Below are positions 26,971 to 36,173 of a DNA stretch of 60,666 bases, one piece after another. How positions within the stretch are numbered: position 1 is the stretch's first letter; each line of letters begins with the position of its first letter. The stretch comes from an uncultured Alphaproteobacteria bacterium (GTDB lineage: Bacteria; Pseudomonadota; Alphaproteobacteria; UBA8366; JADFVY01). The notes beneath the pieces are model-generated. The model saw nothing but the letters and a program-made list of their open reading frames with translations, was not told the DNA's origin and made no database searches. The stretch spans positions 1-60,666 of the forward strand of contig CAMYNJ010000024.1 in NCBI GenBank assembly GCA_947259795.1, read 5' to 3'. Made by a program: the position numbers and the translations under genes.

Positions 26971-29466
26971 TCATTCGTCTTTCGGGCTCGCTGCCGGTGC
27001 ATCCGTCGAGGCAGAGGCTGCATGTGATCCGGCTTTCATCGTTTCGGCCAAACGCTCGAAATCCGGCAGGTGCAGATCCCGTTGCGGGAAAGGAATCTGG
27101 ATATTGTTCTCGCGAAACGCCTTATCGATGGCAAAACGCAAATCCGTCGAAACCGTGATGATCTGCCCTATGTCATACAGATAGCAGCGCAACTCCAGAA
27201 CAAGCGCCGAATCTCCGAAATCCTTGAAGCGGACATAGGGTGCCGGCCATCTGCTGACCTGGGAATTCTCGCGCGCGATGCCAAGCAGTATCTCGCGAAC
27301 CCGCTCTGTGTTCGACCCGTATGCGACGCCGATCGTTATTTCCACCCGTCCGGTCCGGTCGGCGTGGGTCCAGTTCACCACGGCGGTCGACAGGAGTTCC
27401 GAGTTCGGGATGATGACGGATGCGCGCTGGAAGGTTTCGATCTCCGTCGCGCGGACCCTTATGTGCTTTACCGTCCCCTCCTTGTCGCCCACCACGACCC
27501 AGTCTCCGACCTTGATCGGCCGTTCGATGAGCAGGATCAACCCCGATACGAAGTTGTTGACTACGTTTTGCAGCCCGAAACCGATACCGACCGACAAGGC
27601 GCCGACGATCAGCGCAATATTCGACAGGTCAATCCCGACAATCGATATGGCGACCATCGCTGCAATGGCGAAGCCGACATAGCCGAAGCCGGCGGCCAGC
27701 GAGTGCCGCACGCCGGGATCCAGCCGCGTCGCCGGAAGTATCCGGTCGGCGAGGCCTCGCTGTATCCAGCGCATCAGACCGAGCACCAGGATGAAGACCA
27801 GCAACGCCAAGACGATATCCGCGATGGATATCGTGAAATTGCCGATCCTGAATTCGGTCAGGGTTTGCGCGACCCATTGGACCAGCGGGATGATCGGTAC
27901 GCCCCATACGGGCGCTACGAGCAACAGGGCGCCGCCCCAAACCAACAGGTCAAGCGCCGACCTCGACCAGAATTTCAGGATCCGCCTGGTGGCCGAAGAG
28001 ACGAAAACATGTCGCGCCACAAAGGCGGTGCGCAAGCCGATCCCGATTGCATCGCGCAGCAAACCCCGAAGCAGATATAGAAGGCCGCCGATTACACCGG
28101 TGCCCAGCATGTTGTTGATTGCATAGGTGGCGAAATTCACGTAACCGGCGACGGTTCCGATAACCGCAGCGATCACCAGCAGTCCGGCCAGCAGCCGCAA
28201 CGCACCCCACAGGTGGTTTGGTCTTGGGTGGTCGTCGGTCGGGGTCTGCGATTCGTCCTCGCCTTTTTCCCCTGCTGGCGAGGCGGCGCCGACCCACAGA
28301 CGCGCCTGCAGGACCGCCAGCAGGCCCACCCCTTCGACAATATTGAAGAAAAGCGCGTAAACCGATTTCAGTTCCACGGAAGCATCGGTTCCGCCGGTAA
28401 GCACGTCGTCAACTCGGGAAAAGAACAGGTCTATGGCGAAAACGGTTGCGAGGATCCCGATGATGCGGGCCAGCGAAGCAGCATTGTCGGCTGACAGGTT
28501 TGCCAATCGCCAGGACGGTATTTCCGGTGAAAGGGCGGCCTTCGGCAGCGCGGTCGCCACGATGAAAAGAATGATCGATTGGCAGGCCAGCACAATAACG
28601 TCGGCGAACGGTCCCGCGAACAAGGAGTCTGCTGCCAACGCCCGAAACAGCAGTGTGCCGACAATGGCCGCGGGAACGATTCCGCGCGCCAGGCCTTCCG
28701 CGACAGCCCCGATCAAGCGCCTCGCGAAGGTAGGTTCCTGAATACTCGGATCCCGTCCGAAACGTTTCAACAAGGCGCGGCGAACGAACCAGCCGGCGAT
28801 AATTGCAGCAATCAAAAACCCCAGGCTGCGAAGGATGACCGTTGGATGACGCGTCCTTTCCGGCAATTCTTGCCACCAAGCGGTCGGCGTTACGATGAGT
28901 TGGGTCAGCACATGGCCGGCCTCAGGCAGGGCGACCGCAAATGTGTCCGGCAACAGCGGCGAGGGATGCCGGATCGAGAGATTCGCGATCAGGCGTTCCA
29001 TGAACAGGGTCGATATCTGATCTTCCAGTTCGGTGGCGCGCGCCAGCGCAAGTTCGGCCTGGGCCACCTGACCGCGATAGACGGTGATGTCTCGCTGATA
29101 CTGAGTGCGCTGCGCCGTTATCTCGGGGTCTTCCGGCGGGGCCCCTTCTTCGGGCGCTGGTCCCAGCGCATCGTGAAGGCGCTGCAGGGTGCCCAGGGCC
29201 CGGTCGGCGCGCGCCCGTTCGGTCAGGGCCGACGTACGAACCTCGTCGGCCAGCTTGCGGAACACGTTGGAGCGCGCGGGATCCCGGTCCAGCCCGCCGA
29301 CATACTCCTCGATCAGAACGAGCTTGTCGTTCCATTCCGACGTAATGGTGCTAAAGGGTCGGGATGCTTCTTGAGCTGCAACCTGCGCCCGGGCCAGTTG
29401 CGGCGCCAGGAAAGACAGGGCGATCAGGCCCAGGAAACCGATGAAGATTGGGCGTGGCGCAGTCAT
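26971..29466 (-). CDS. Large mechanosensitive channel, DUF3772-MscS type
   Basis: An inner-membrane protein of about 831 residues. The N-terminal signal sequence ends in QLARA near residue 27; a periplasmic helical DUF3772 region follows (about 30-150); then about ten spans and the conserved MscS pore and beta domain near the C-terminus (VGIGFGLQNVVNNFVSGLILL, ERPIKVGDWVVVG, RATEIETFQRASVIIPNSELL). It would release solutes on hypo-osmotic shock. The ATG at 29466 gives the clean signal peptide; an ATG at 29493 adds nine residues. Confidence 0.93.
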   Translation of the reverse strand: MTAPRPIFIGFLGLIALSFLAPQLARAQVAAQEASRPFSTITSEWNDKLVLIEEYVGGLDRDPARSNVFRKLADEVRTSALTERARADRALGTLQRLHDALGPAPEEGAPPEDPEITAQRTQYQRDITVYRGQVAQAELALARATELEDQISTLFMERLIANLSIRHPSPLLPDTFAVALPEAGHVLTQLIVTPTAWWQELPERTRHPTVILRSLGFLIAAIIAGWFVRRALLKRFGRDPSIQEPTFARRLIGAVAEGLARGIVPAAIVGTLLFRALAADSLFAGPFADVIVLACQSIILFIVATALPKAALSPEIPSWRLANLSADNAASLARIIGILATVFAIDLFFSRVDDVLTGGTDASVELKSVYALFFNIVEGVGLLAVLQARLWVGAASPAGEKGEDESQTPTDDHPRPNHLWGALRLLAGLLVIAAVIGTVAGYVNFATYAINNMLGTGVIGGLLYLLRGLLRDAIGIGLRTAFVARHVFVSSATRRILKFWSRSALDLLVWGGALLLVAPVWGVPIIPLVQWVAQTLTEFRIGNFTISIADIVLALLVFILVLGLMRWIQRGLADRILPATRLDPGVRHSLAAGFGYVGFAIAAMVAISIVGIDLSNIALIVGALSVGIGFGLQNVVNNFVSGLILLIERPIKVGDWVVVGDKEGTVKHIRVRATEIETFQRASVIIPNSELLSTAVVNWTHADRTGRVEITIGVAYGSNTERVREILLGIARENSQVSRWPAPYVRFKDFGDSALVLELRCYLYDIGQIITVSTDLRFAIDKAFRENNIQIPFPQRDLHLPDFERLAETMKAGSHAASASTDAPAASPKDE

Positions 29467-29540
29467 GATACAGTAGCCTCGGAATCGCGCCACTCTATCA
29501 CCTATGGCGCAGTTTACCAGCGCGTTCGGGCGCCGTGGGA

Positions 29541-30284
29541 CTAGTGGTGTGAATCAGACGGATGGTACCCATGGGATCGCGTCTCCTGTTTCCTCGGCAG
29601 GAGGGCGTGCGCGGGCGATGCTTGTGCATCGTCAAGCGCGCCCGACGCACCGAGAGGTCGGGAAACGCGACCCTTCGGGCGGCCTTGCGCGCCGCTTGCG
29701 ATGCGCCGGCATCGCGGCGCGACCCGCGCCTTGCCGGATGAACTCGCAAGACCGTCCCATGGGTGCCATCCGTCTGATTTACAGGGGATCGAGGGGTCGG
29801 CCGCAGCCTCGGCCAGCAGGTCGGCTTCGGTTGCGCGGCCCTGGCCGTCGCGGACCGTCATGGTGAAGGCGCGAAGCCGGATGGCGAGCGCCCCTTCCTG
29901 TTCCAGCAGCAGCGCGTAAACGATCGCCGCGTGGCGGCCGTCGACCACACCTTCGGTCTCCACGGCCAGCGCCAGCCTGCCGTCGCCATCGGCGGTCCCG
30001 ACCAACGCCTCGGCCGGCTCGCCCTCCTCCAGCATGAAGAAATCGGCGACGTGGTACCGGTCCGGTTCGCTCTCCTGCGAAGCGGCGATCGACAGGAAAA
30101 CCGTTTCGGACAGATCCAGCCGCTCGGCGCACTGATCGCCCGCCGTCGCCAGCCAGTCGCCGGAAAAATCGTAATGCAGCAAGACGCGTTCGGGCAGCGG
30201 CCGGGCCCGGTCTTCATCGTCCGGGCCCGCACAGGCAGCCAGTGCGAAGGCCACGGTGGCGGCAATCGTGCGGTAAAGGGTCAA
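29541..30284 (-). CDS. Putative outer-membrane lipoprotein with repeat-derived C-terminus
   Basis: A 247-residue lipoprotein starting at a TTG at 30284 (MTLYRTIAATVAFALAACAG). The lipobox LAAC places the lipidated cysteine at residue 18. Residues about 20-170 form an acidic mixed domain I do not recognise. After IPCKSDGWHPW the reading frame enters the inverted-repeat element 29548-29783 and runs through it in full, adding about 80 Arg/Ser/Pro-rich residues before a TAG just outside it. The native stop was therefore probably displaced by the insertion. It is the last minus-strand gene of the quinone-defence cluster, 77 bases after the dioxygenase. Confidence 0.65.
   Translation of the reverse strand: MTLYRTIAATVAFALAACAGPDDEDRARPLPERVLLHYDFSGDWLATAGDQCAERLDLSETVFLSIAASQESEPDRYHVADFFMLEEGEPAEALVGTADGDGRLALAVETEGVVDGRHAAIVYALLLEQEGALAIRLRAFTMTVRDGQGRATEADLLAEAAADPSIPCKSDGWHPWDGLASSSGKARVAPRCRRIASGAQGRPKGRVSRPLGASGALDDAQASPAHALLPRKQETRSHGYHPSDSHH
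29548..29783. mobile_element. 236-bp MITE-like element with 29-bp terminal inverted repeats
   Basis: The left arm (29548-29576) and right arm (29755-29783) are reverse complements over 29 bases with two mismatches; key motif AATCAGACGGATGG followed by YACCCATGGGA. The 178-base interior is GC-rich, carries further short palindromes and encodes no transposase. At least two antisense frames and a plus-strand frame stay open through it. From memory, the encoded peptide NQTDGTHGI recurs in alphaproteobacterial intergenic ORFs, which fits a dispersed non-autonomous repeat. No clear target duplication is visible. Confidence 0.75.
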
Positions 30285-30361
30285 GATCTCGGTTCCCGGC
30301 AGGTAAAATTGCGGTCCGATCTTATACCATCGAAGGGCTGCGCAACAGGCCGCGTCGTCGT

Positions 30362-31129
30362 TCACCCGAACGCGAAGGCCCGCATTGACAAGACGCCATG
30401 GATCCAAGCGCTGTGGATGACGCGGCCGGGACCGCCGCCGGCGCCCATTGCGACCGGCAGGGGCAGAAAATGCTCCGGCGATGGATGGCTGCGGGCATAG
30501 TGCGGGGCCGCGGTGGCACCGGCCATCGCGTCCAGGTCCCCGGTCTCCACGGTTTTTGTGGCCCAGGCCTCGAAGTCCACGGCATAGCCTTCCGGCGGAT
30601 CGTCGACGGCGTGTTGTCCGAATTCCCGCAAATTGTGCGTCAGGCCGCCGCTCGCCAGGATCAGCACGCCGTCGCCGCGCAGCGGCGCCAGCGCCCGGCC
30701 GAGCGCCAGGTGATGCGCAGTATCCCGTCCCGGCTGCACCGACAGCTGCACGACCGGCACGTCGGCGTCGGGATACATGAACCGCAGCGGCATCCAGGCG
30801 CCGTGGTCGAGGCCGCGGTCCGGGTCCACCGTCCCGCGGGCCAGCGCCGCAGCGCGCGCAGCAAGTTCCGGCGCGCCCGGCGCGGGATACGCGACCTCGT
30901 AGAGCGGCTGGGGGAAGCCGTAGAAATCGTGAATCGTCACCGGGCTGTCCGGCGCGCTGGCGTCCGGCGCGTCCGTTTCCCAATGGGCGGAGACGCAAAG
31001 CACCGCGTCCGGCCGCGGCAGGTCCCGGCCAAGCGTGCGCAGGAACGCGGCTGTCTCGTCCGGCTCCAGCGCCATCATCGGCGAGCCGTGGCTAATGAAC
31101 AACACCGGCAACAACGTGTCAGCAACCAT
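30362..31129 (-). CDS. LigB-type extradiol dioxygenase (DODA/YgiD family)
   Basis: A 255-residue class III extradiol ring-cleavage dioxygenase. The metal ligands of the family are all in place: His14 (FISHGSP), His49 (SAHWE), His165 (GGLTHNL) and His220 (PEHFLPL). YgiD/DODA enzymes cleave catechols such as DOPA. It is the fifth gene of the wrbA operon, which fits removal of catechol/quinol compounds. Confidence 0.94.
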   Translation of the reverse strand: MVADTLLPVLFISHGSPMMALEPDETAAFLRTLGRDLPRPDAVLCVSAHWETDAPDASAPDSPVTIHDFYGFPQPLYEVAYPAPGAPELAARAAALARGTVDPDRGLDHGAWMPLRFMYPDADVPVVQLSVQPGRDTAHHLALGRALAPLRGDGVLILASGGLTHNLREFGQHAVDDPPEGYAVDFEAWATKTVETGDLDAMAGATAAPHYARSHPSPEHFLPLPVAMGAGGGPGRVIHSAWIHGVLSMRAFAFG

Positions 31130-31183
31130 AGGTAAAGCACCTCACGGTTCGGGGCGGCCCGGGATCGGACCGCCCCAACCTTA

Positions 31184-31648
31184 TCAGAACTCGCGGCCCA
31201 GCCTGCGGTCAACGGAATACGCGCCGCCACCGCGGAAGAGGATGGCGAGGGCCACCACACCCCACATCAAGGGGTATTCGTAACCACCTTTGGTCCACAG
31301 GAACCCGTTGCCCCAATGGACGTAGAATGCGGCGACCGCCATGAATCCGACGACCATCGCCGCGATCGGGCGGGTCAGGAAGCCGACGACGAGCATGACG
31401 CCGCCGGCAAACTCCAGCAGCGCGATCACCCAGGCCCAGAACAGCCCGGGCACGAGACCGATCGAGCCCATGAAGCCGGCGGTGCCGTCGATGGCGCCCG
31501 GCGTGAACAGTTTCCCGTAGCCATGCGGAATCAGCAGTACGCCGGCGATGACCCGCACCATGAGCCAGGAGTAGGGCGACAGTTTCTCGTAGAAACCGCC
31601 GAGGGCGGGAATGATCAGCTTGCTTCGATCCAACGGTGGGTGAGTCAT
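31184..31648 (-). CDS. DoxX family membrane protein
   Basis: A 154-residue protein with four spans; VRVIAGVLLIPHGYGKLFTPG and LEFAGGVMLVVGFLTRPIA are DoxX signatures. The start at 31648 follows AAGGAG by 8 bases; further upstream codons are not coding. DoxX/YqjF proteins are induced by aromatic electrophiles in E. coli, and here the gene lies between pirin and the dioxygenase. Confidence 0.94.
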   Translation of the reverse strand: MTHPPLDRSKLIIPALGGFYEKLSPYSWLMVRVIAGVLLIPHGYGKLFTPGAIDGTAGFMGSIGLVPGLFWAWVIALLEFAGGVMLVVGFLTRPIAAMVVGFMAVAAFYVHWGNGFLWTKGGYEYPLMWGVVALAILFRGGGAYSVDRRLGREF

Positions 31649-31691
31649 CGTATCGTCTCCTTCTGGGTCAGGGAATTGTTGGGGGTATGCA

Positions 31692-32393
31692 TCACGGCAG
31701 GTCGGCGAGAAGCAGTTCGCTGTCCTCGCTCGCCTCAATGACTATGGTGTCCTCGCCGGCAATGGCCAGGCCGTCGCGCGCGGCGACACGCTGTCCGTTG
31801 ACCAGGACGGCCCCGGTCGCTGCCACCAGATAACCGCTGCGGCCCGGGGCGAAGCGGTGGGTGACGGCACTGCCGGCCGGCAGCGTTGCGCCGTACAGGG
31901 TGGCGTCCTGGTGGATCGGCAGCGCCCCGTCGGCGCTCGCCTGGCCGGAGGCGAGCGGCACCAGCACGCCGGCCCGGTCGGTTTTGGGAAAGGCGGCGGT
32001 CTCCCAGTGCGGCGCGTGGCCCGCCGCGTCGGTACGGAACCAGATCTGGAAGATCCACGTGTCTTCGTCTTCCCGGTTGTATTCCGAATGGACGACGCCG
32101 GTTCCCGCCGACATTACCTGGACGTCGCCGGCCTCAGTGCGGCCACGGTTGCCCATGTTGTCCTCATGGGTGATCGCGCCGCGGCGGACATAGGTGACGA
32201 TCTCGAAATCCCGGTGGGGATGCGGGTCGAACCCCTTGCCCGGCCGGATGATGTCGTCGTTCCACACCCGTAGGACGCTGTGGCCCATGCGCTCCGGGTC
32301 GTGAAATTCGCCGAAGCTGAAGTGATGCCTTGCGTCGAGCCAGCCCAGCTTGAAATGGCCGAGGTCCCCGAAGGGGCGCAGATCGAGGCTCAT
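31692..32393 (-). CDS. Pirin family protein (YhaK/YhhW-like quercetinase)
   Basis: A 233-residue bicupin. The metal ligands of the N-terminal cupin are visible as His58, His60 (DPHPHRDFE), His102 and Glu104 (GVVHSEYN). Family members act as quercetin 2,3-dioxygenases or redox sensors. The ATG at 32393 overlaps the stop of the glutathionyl-hydroquinone reductase gene; codons further upstream read through that gene in another frame. Confidence 0.95.
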   Translation of the reverse strand: MSLDLRPFGDLGHFKLGWLDARHHFSFGEFHDPERMGHSVLRVWNDDIIRPGKGFDPHPHRDFEIVTYVRRGAITHEDNMGNRGRTEAGDVQVMSAGTGVVHSEYNREDEDTWIFQIWFRTDAAGHAPHWETAAFPKTDRAGVLVPLASGQASADGALPIHQDATLYGATLPAGSAVTHRFAPGRSGYLVAATGAVLVNGQRVAARDGLAIAGEDTIVIEASEDSELLLADLP

Positions 32394-33379
32394 GCCGCCC
32401 TCCGCAGATGGTCGCGGCCGTGCGGTGCGATGAAGTCGATCGCGGGTCCCGCCGGCACGATTCGTGTCGGGTTGATGGTCTCGTGGCTGCCGTAATAATG
32501 CCTCTTGATGTGGTCCATGTTCACGGTCCCGGCGACGCCCGGCACCTGGTAGAGTTCGCGCGTGTAGCCCCACAGGCTGGGATAATCCACGAGCCGCCGG
32601 ACGTTGCATTTGAAATGGCCGACATAAACCGGATCGAAGCGCACCAGCGTGGTGAACAACCGCCAGTCGGCCTCGGTGATCCGGTCGCCGGTCAGGTAAC
32701 GTTGCTGCGACAAGCGCTCCTCAAGCATGTCGAGTGTCTCGAAAAGGCCCTGGACCGCATCGTTGTATGCCTTCTGCGTGGTCGAGAATCCGGCCTTGTA
32801 GACGCCGTTGTTTACCCGGTCGTAGACAAATTCGTTCACCCAGTTGATATCGTCGCGTAAATCGGCCGGATAGAAGTCGGGCCCGGTCGCCCCGACATCC
32901 TCGAAGGCCGAGTTGAACATCCGGATGATCTCGGCGGATTCGTTATTGACGATCTTGCCGGTCTTCCCATCCCACAGCACCGGCACGGTCACCCGGCCGG
33001 TATAGTTGGGGTCGGCCTTGGTATAGATTTCGTGCAGGTAGCGCGCGCCGTTCACCTCGTCGGACGCGACGCCCTGGCCGGGCTCGAATGTCCAGCCCTG
33101 GTCCGCCATCAACGGATGGACCACCGATAGCGAAATCATGTCCTCCAGCCCCTTCAGCACCCGGAAGATCAGCGTGCGGTGGGCCCAGGGGCAGGCCATC
33201 GACACATAGAGGTGATAGCGTCCGGCCTCGGCCTGGAAGCCGCCCTTGCCGGTCGGCCCCGGCGTCCCGTCCGGCGTGATCCAGTTGCGGAAAGCTGAAT
33301 CATCGCGCACGAACCGGCCTTCCGTTTTCTTTGTGTCGTACCAGCGGTCTTGCCACTCGCCGTCGATCAACAAACCCAT
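32390..33379 (-). CDS. Glutathionyl-hydroquinone reductase (YqjG/ECM4-type glutathione transferase)
   Basis: A 329-residue Xi-class glutathione transferase with the redox cysteine in MACPWAHRTL (Cys63) and the C-terminal YVGHFKCNVRRLVDYPSLWGY block. It reduces glutathionyl-hydroquinones back to hydroquinones. It is second in the operon after wrbA and overlaps pirin by 4 bases. A signal for a shared quinone-detoxification role is the identity of all its neighbours. Confidence 0.96.
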   Translation of the reverse strand: MGLLIDGEWQDRWYDTKKTEGRFVRDDSAFRNWITPDGTPGPTGKGGFQAEAGRYHLYVSMACPWAHRTLIFRVLKGLEDMISLSVVHPLMADQGWTFEPGQGVASDEVNGARYLHEIYTKADPNYTGRVTVPVLWDGKTGKIVNNESAEIIRMFNSAFEDVGATGPDFYPADLRDDINWVNEFVYDRVNNGVYKAGFSTTQKAYNDAVQGLFETLDMLEERLSQQRYLTGDRITEADWRLFTTLVRFDPVYVGHFKCNVRRLVDYPSLWGYTRELYQVPGVAGTVNMDHIKRHYYGSHETINPTRIVPAGPAIDFIAPHGRDHLRRAA

Positions 33380-33423
33380 TCAAGTCTCTCCACTCTCTAT
33401 TATGCTGTCCGCAAACAGTCCTG

Positions 33424-34026
33424 TTATCCCGCTAATTTCTCGCCGATTTCTGCCACGTGGCGGCCCTGGAAGCGGGCCAGTTCCAGTTCGTTCTCGCTGG
33501 GCTGGCGCGACCCGTCGCCGCCTGCCATCGTGGTCGCGCCATAGGGTGAGCCGCCGGTGATTTCGTCCATCCGCATCTGGCCCTGTGCCGAATAGGGCAG
33601 GCCGACGATGACCATGCCGTGATGCAACAGCGTGGTGTGGAAGCCGACGATGGTCGTCTCCTGCCCGCCATGCTGGGTCGCGGTGCTGGCGAAAACGCTG
33701 CCGACCTTGCCGATCAGCGCCCCCTTCATCCACAACGCTCCGGTCTGATCCAGGAAGTTGCTCATCTGCGCCGCCATCTTGCCGTAGCGGGTCGGCGTGC
33801 CAAAAATAATGGCGTCGTAATCCGCCAATTCGGCGGGCACGGCGATAGGTGCGTCCTGGTCCAGCTTGATGCCGGACTCGCGCGCCACCTTTTCGGGGAC
33901 GAGATCGGGAACGCGTTTTACGGTTACTTCCGCGCCAGTCACTGACCTGGCGCCCTCGGCAATCGCGCCCGCCATCGTCTCCACATGGCCGTAACTGCTG
34001 TAATAGAGCACCAAAATCTTTGTCAT
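33424..34026 (-). CDS. wrbA: NAD(P)H:quinone oxidoreductase, type IV
   Basis: A 200-residue flavodoxin-like FMN protein that performs two-electron reduction of quinones. The N-terminal phosphate-binding loop ([14 protein letters not shown]), the [11 protein letters not shown] segment and the central [14 protein letters not shown] motif are WrbA signatures. It is the first gene of the minus-strand operon and is divergent from the LysR regulator, with 146 bases between starts. Confidence 0.96.
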   Translation of the reverse strand: MTKILVLYYSSYGHVETMAGAIAEGARSVTGAEVTVKRVPDLVPEKVARESGIKLDQDAPIAVPAELADYDAIIFGTPTRYGKMAAQMSNFLDQTGALWMKGALIGKVGSVFASTATQHGGQETTIVGFHTTLLHHGMVIVGLPYSAQGQMRMDEITGGSPYGATTMAGGDGSRQPSENELELARFQGRHVAEIGEKLAG

Positions 34027-34140
34027 TCTTTCGCTTTCCTTGTCAGTAACGATGGGTTGATCTGCCGCCCAATCCAGACCGGCTCGACTGTTTCGAAAAT
34101 GCTATTGATTTTGTGGAAAGACAATGCAGGCTTTGATAAA

Positions 34141-34169
34141 CTTATTGTTTCCATAAATGCTTCAATAAG
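34141..34169. promoter_or_regulatory. Candidate LysR operator in the wrbA/lysR divergent promoter
   Basis: CTTATTG (34141-34147) and CAATAAG (34163-34169) form a perfect 7-base inverted repeat with a 15-base AT-rich spacer, in the 146-base gap between wrbA and the LysR gene and only 3 bases before its start codon. The size and placement fit a LysR-type binding site that could control both directions, but no experimental support exists here. Confidence 0.45.
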
Positions 34170-34172
34170 AGG

Positions 34173-35084
34173 ATGAATATGGACAATCTTTCGGGCATGG
34201 CGGTATTCGCCCAAGTGGTCGAGGCGCAAAGTTTCACCGGGGCCGCCCGCCGTCTCGGTATTTCCAAGGCGGCGGTAAGCAAGCAGGTGTCACGGCTGGA
34301 GGAGCGGCTGGGTGCACGGCTGTTGAACCGAACGACCCGGCGACTGAGCCTTACCGAAGTCGGCGCCGCCTTCTATGAGCGCTGCGCGCGCATCGTCGCC
34401 GAGGCCGAGGAGGCGGAACTTGCAGTCACCCGGCTCAACGAGGCGCCGCGCGGCACGCTTCGCGTGGACGTGCCCGTGGATTTCGGGATTCAATATCTCG
34501 CGCCGCTGCTGCCTCCATTCATGCTCGCCAATCCTGAATTGAAGGTCGATATCAGCTTCAACGACCGTTTCGTGGATCTGATCGACGAAGGCCACGATCT
34601 TGCGGTGCGCATCGGGCAGCTGCCCGATTCCAGCCTCATTGCCCGCAAACTGGCCGAATCCCGATCGGTAATCTGTGCCGCGCCGGACTATTGGGACAGG
34701 CATGGGCGGCCGGCACACCCTTCGGAACTCGCCAAACATAACTGTTTCGCCTACAGCTACCTGGCGACCGGCAACGAATGGCGGCTCGAGGGGCCGGAGG
34801 GCGATGTGGCGGTACGGGTGTCGGGGTCGCTGACCGCCAACAACGGCGATATGTTGCGTCAGGCGGCGGTGGCCGGGCTGGGCGTTATCGCCACGCCGGT
34901 CTTCATGGCGCAGAACGATCTTCGTGCCGGATGGCTGGAGCCGGTGCTGCGGGATTACGAACCGCCGATGCGCGGTATCCATGCCGTTTATCCGCATAAT
35001 CGGCACCTGTCGGCCAAGGTGCGGGCCTTCGTTGACTATCTCGCGGGCGCCCTGGACCCCGCGCCCTGGAAGGACGCCTGTTGA
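34173..35084 (+). CDS. LysR family transcriptional regulator, likely controlling the wrbA operon
   Basis: A 303-residue LTTR with the N-terminal helix-turn-helix (FAQVVEAQSFTGAARRLGISKAAVSKQVSRLEERL, residues about 9-43) and a C-terminal periplasmic-binding-like effector domain. AGAGG just upstream supports the ATG at 34173. Divergent transcription from a quinone-defence operon parallels YhaJ of E. coli, the LysR activator of yqjF and yhaK. Confidence 0.95.
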   Translation: MNMDNLSGMAVFAQVVEAQSFTGAARRLGISKAAVSKQVSRLEERLGARLLNRTTRRLSLTEVGAAFYERCARIVAEAEEAELAVTRLNEAPRGTLRVDVPVDFGIQYLAPLLPPFMLANPELKVDISFNDRFVDLIDEGHDLAVRIGQLPDSSLIARKLAESRSVICAAPDYWDRHGRPAHPSELAKHNCFAYSYLATGNEWRLEGPEGDVAVRVSGSLTANNGDMLRQAAVAGLGVIATPVFMAQNDLRAGWLEPVLRDYEPPMRGIHAVYPHNRHLSAKVRAFVDYLAGALDPAPWKDAC

Positions 35085-35190
35085 CCCCCAGCCGGGCACG
35101 CCGGATCAACTCTGCGTTATTTCACGCTCTCGTCAATTCAGCCTTGCCCCCTCTTGCTCTAGCCTGACAGGGCTGAAAGGAGCGCGCTCG

Positions 35191-35859
35191 ATGGGTGGAG
35201 CCTGGCCGAAACCGGCATTGCCGGCATTCCTGATCGTCACGGCGGTTATCGTGGCCATTGCGGTTGGCGGAGGCGTCGCCTCGGGCCAGCAGGAAGGTGC
35301 GGCCGTGACGAAGCCGAGAACCCATTTCAAGGTTGAACGCCCGGCCGACATGTTCCCGAACACGGCCGAGACCGTCTATCAGAACATCCGCGCCGAAATG
35401 GCGGCAGGTTATGCGTTGGCGCGGATGCCGGATCTCAGGAATTATCTATCTTGGCGGCGTTTCAACAAGGCGCCATACCGCTCGGCCACGCATGGCGCGC
35501 GTTACGTGAACAACTATGCCAACAAGATCGGCGGGGCCTACGAGGCCTTCGAGCGGGCCGGCATCTTGCCGGTGGGCTCGATCCTGGTGAAAGACAGCTT
35601 CACCGCCACAGCCGACGGCAGCATCTACCCCGGGCCGATGTTCGTGATGGAAAAAATGGAAGCCGGCTTCCATTCGCAAAGCGGAGACTGGCGCTACAGC
35701 ATGATCATGCCGGACGGCAGCCTGTTCGGTGAAACCAGGGGCGTGAATTCCCAGAGCGTCGATTTTTGTATCGGATGCCACGCGACGCGCCGGCGATACG
35801 ACCATCTGTTTTTCCTCCCTGAGGAATTTCGGCTGACACCGATCGAGGCCGGCCAGTAA
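35191..35859 (+). CDS. Cytochrome P460 family c-type haem protein
   Basis: A 222-residue protein with an uncleaved or signal-like hydrophobic segment at about 10-30 and a single haem c motif, CIGCHA (Cys193, Cys196, His197), near the C-terminus as in P460-type proteins. The ATG at 35191 follows AAAGGAG by about 8 bases. P460 haems have a Lys cross-link; Lys134 in the SILVKDSF strand is a possible candidate, which I cannot verify. Known members oxidise hydroxylamine or detoxify NO; no nitrogen genes are adjacent. Confidence 0.85.
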   Translation: MGGAWPKPALPAFLIVTAVIVAIAVGGGVASGQQEGAAVTKPRTHFKVERPADMFPNTAETVYQNIRAEMAAGYALARMPDLRNYLSWRRFNKAPYRSATHGARYVNNYANKIGGAYEAFERAGILPVGSILVKDSFTATADGSIYPGPMFVMEKMEAGFHSQSGDWRYSMIMPDGSLFGETRGVNSQSVDFCIGCHATRRRYDHLFFLPEEFRLTPIEAGQ

Positions 35860-36173
35860 CGGTTGTTATTCTAATCCGGGCAGTATGAAATGAAATGTCG
35901 ATGCCATTGGCACCGGCCCCTTGGTGCTGCGTAAAATAAAAATAATAATATGGGCCAAAACAATACTAATACAAACAAACATCCGAACGGCCCCAATTAT
36001 TAGTATCACAGCGTAATCACGCCAGTGCGACTATAAATAAACTGTTTGTAATAATGTATGGTTACTTGTTGACGCCTAAATTGCCTGCCGCCATCGTCGT
36101 CGATAGAGCCGCGACCGGGCAGCCCCATGGGGGCGGCTTCCGATGCAACTTTATCCAACATCAGGAGGCGAAA
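35860..36173. other. AT-rich intergenic region upstream of the porin gene
   Basis: About 314 bases without a gene. A hairpin GCACC...GGTGC lies near 35910-35930, followed by an A/T-rich run. An 8-base inverted repeat ATACTAAT (35963-35970) / ATTAGTAT (35999-36006) could be an operator. The porin promoter is probably within 36020-36100 but I cannot fix it. Confidence 0.45.

Noticed and set aside
29498-29866. Plus-strand small proteins across the inverted-repeat element
   Set aside because: Open frames arise from the element's GC-rich palindromic content; no ribosome site or conserved domain.
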